This document shows, piece after piece, positions 6,321 to 6,703 of a DNA stretch of 6,703 nucleotides. The notes under the pieces are model-generated. The model was given only the letters and a program-made list of their open reading frames with translations, was not told the origin of the DNA and made no database searches. The first letter of the stretch is position 1. Each line of letters begins with the position of its first letter. Origin of the DNA: Candidatus Alectryobacillus merdavium (GTDB lineage: Bacteria; Bacillota_I; Bacilli_A; RFN20; CAG-826); the NCBI GenBank assembly GCA_017694735.1, contig JADIMN010000023.1, forward strand, positions 1 to 6,703, read 5' to 3'. The position numbers and the translations under genes were made by a program.

Positions 6321-6356
6321 TGCAGGGTGGCTTCATGAACGCATCTAATGGCCCAT
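6321..6356 (-). other. Spacer 6, resembles microvirus replication initiator VP4
   Basis: On the minus strand the spacer encodes WAIRCVHEATL, followed by CA-, which fits H or Q. It resembles the WAVRCxHEAxxH segment that follows the CxxC region in gokushovirus VP4 (rolling-circle replication initiator). The plus-strand frame 3 is also open (QGGFMNASNGP) but I do not recognise it. Confidence 0.6.
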
Positions 6357-6386
6357 GATTAACAGTAACAAACGTTGTTTTTGAAT

Positions 6387-6422
6387 GCGGGAAAAAACAT
6401 ATAAATAACCTCCTATATTTAA
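6387..6422 (-). other. Spacer 7, contains a gene start with Shine-Dalgarno
   Basis: On the minus strand the spacer has AGGAGG (plus-strand 6409-6414), 8 nt, then ATG (6400-6398) and codons for F F P. It looks like a translation start region copied from an invader genome. I do not recognise which gene. Confidence 0.5.
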
Positions 6423-6585
6423 GATTAACAGTAACAAACGTTGTTTTTGAATACCAAACCTGGGGTACTATATACAGGCATTGGACGCGATTAACAGTAA
6501 CAAACGTTGTTTTTGAATTCGGTGCGAGTGCACAACAGCAACAGGCTGTTGCACAGATTAACAGTAACAAACGTTGTTTTTGAAT

Positions 6586-6621
6586 ATGAGGTTTTACCCG
6601 GAGATACTTTTAATTTAAAGG
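6586..6621 (+). other. Spacer 10, resembles microvirus major capsid protein VP1
   Basis: Read from 6588 it encodes EVLPGDTFNLK, preceded by -AT, which fits D. (V/L)DE(V/I)LPGDTF is a conserved N-terminal motif of the Gokushovirinae major capsid protein VP1. This is the clearest of the spacer matches. Confidence 0.75.
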
Positions 6622-6651
6622 GATTAACAGTAACAAACGTTGTTTTTGAAT

Positions 6652-6687
6652 GGATGAAAACCTACAGGATAGCGTCCCATTTACTAA
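6652..6687 (+). other. Spacer 11, resembles microvirus major capsid protein VP1
   Basis: Read from 6653 it encodes DENLQDSVPFT. It resembles the NEWFRDENLQDSV segment of gokushovirus VP1, downstream of the LPGDTF motif matched by spacer 10. Confidence 0.7.
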
Positions 6688-6703
6688 GATTAACAGTAAC
6701 AAA

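Larger units (their letters stand above)
5961..6703 (+). CRISPR. Type I-B CRISPR array, 11 full repeats plus a truncated twelfth, 11 spacers
   Basis: The 30-bp repeat starts GATTAACAG and ends TTTTTGAAT. Repeats start at 5961, 6027, 6093, 6159, 6225, 6291, 6357, 6423, 6489, 6556, 6622 and 6688; the last is cut by the window edge after 16 nt. All complete copies are identical. Spacers 1-11 fill the gaps; all are 36 nt except spacer 9 (6519-6555, 37 nt). Within the repeat AACAA (11-15) can pair with TTGTT (19-23) around ACG, a small stem for processing. Cas6 cleavage 8 nt from the repeat end would leave a TTTTGAAT (UUUUGAAU) 5' handle. Orientation is set by the leader on the left and by the cas genes. 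Since the distal end is not in view, the array length is unknown. Repeats without decay mean the array is young or well maintained. Confidence 0.99.

Noticed and set aside
6211..6570. Minus-strand reading frame of 119 residues with a repeated SKTTFVTVN peptide
   Set aside because: It lies wholly within the CRISPR array. The repeat-plus-spacer period is 66 nt, a multiple of three, so the repeat reads the same in each unit; it is not a gene.

Overview
This window is most of a type I-B CRISPR-Cas locus on the + strand. From left to right it holds the 3' end of cas7, then cas5, cas3, cas4, cas1 and cas2, a short spacer with a structured element, an AT-rich leader, and a CRISPR array that runs off the right edge. 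The genes are very AT-rich, use TGG for tryptophan, and have Shine-Dalgarno sites of the AGAAGG/AGAGG kind. Together with the cas gene set and order this suggests a low-GC anaerobic bacterium of the Bacillota (Clostridia or Negativicutes type) or possibly Fusobacteriota. The genus cannot be fixed from the sequence. The large Cascade subunit (cas8b) and cas6 are not in the window and are expected upstream.

Layout. 1-392 is the end of cas7 and 396-1217 is cas5 (both crRNA-guided Cascade backbone). 1280-3948 is cas3 (HD nuclease-helicase), broken by a -1 frameshift at an A6 tract near 3144-3149. 3968-4459 is cas4. 4486-5484 is cas1, broken by an in-frame TGA at 5233-5235. 5488-5778 is cas2. 5781-5893 is a small palindromic, MITE-like element flanked by perfect 9-bp direct repeats. 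5894-5960 is the leader, with a good sigma70-type promoter. 5961-6703 is the array: 11 complete identical 30-bp repeats plus a truncated twelfth, and 11 spacers, ten of 36 nt and one of 37 nt.

How it works together. Cas1, Cas2 and Cas4 would capture and insert spacers next to the leader. The array transcript would be cut in each repeat (by Cas6, not seen here). Cas7 and Cas5 with Cas8b would form Cascade on the crRNA, and Cas3 would be recruited to degrade the target. As the sequence stands, both the degrader (cas3) and the integrase (cas1) are interrupted by single-nucleotide lesions, while the rest of the locus and the array look pristine. This means recent inactivation, a reversible state, or sequence error.

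The most interesting signal is in the spacers. Translating them gives short peptides that resemble conserved motifs of Gokushovirinae (Microviridae, small ssDNA phages). Spacers 10, 11 and 5 resemble the major capsid protein VP1, spacer 2 the pilot protein VP2, and spacer 6, on the opposite strand, the replication initiator VP4. This array therefore seems to record repeated attacks by ssDNA microviruses, which would link such phages to this host lineage. These matches are from memory of the families and need a database search.
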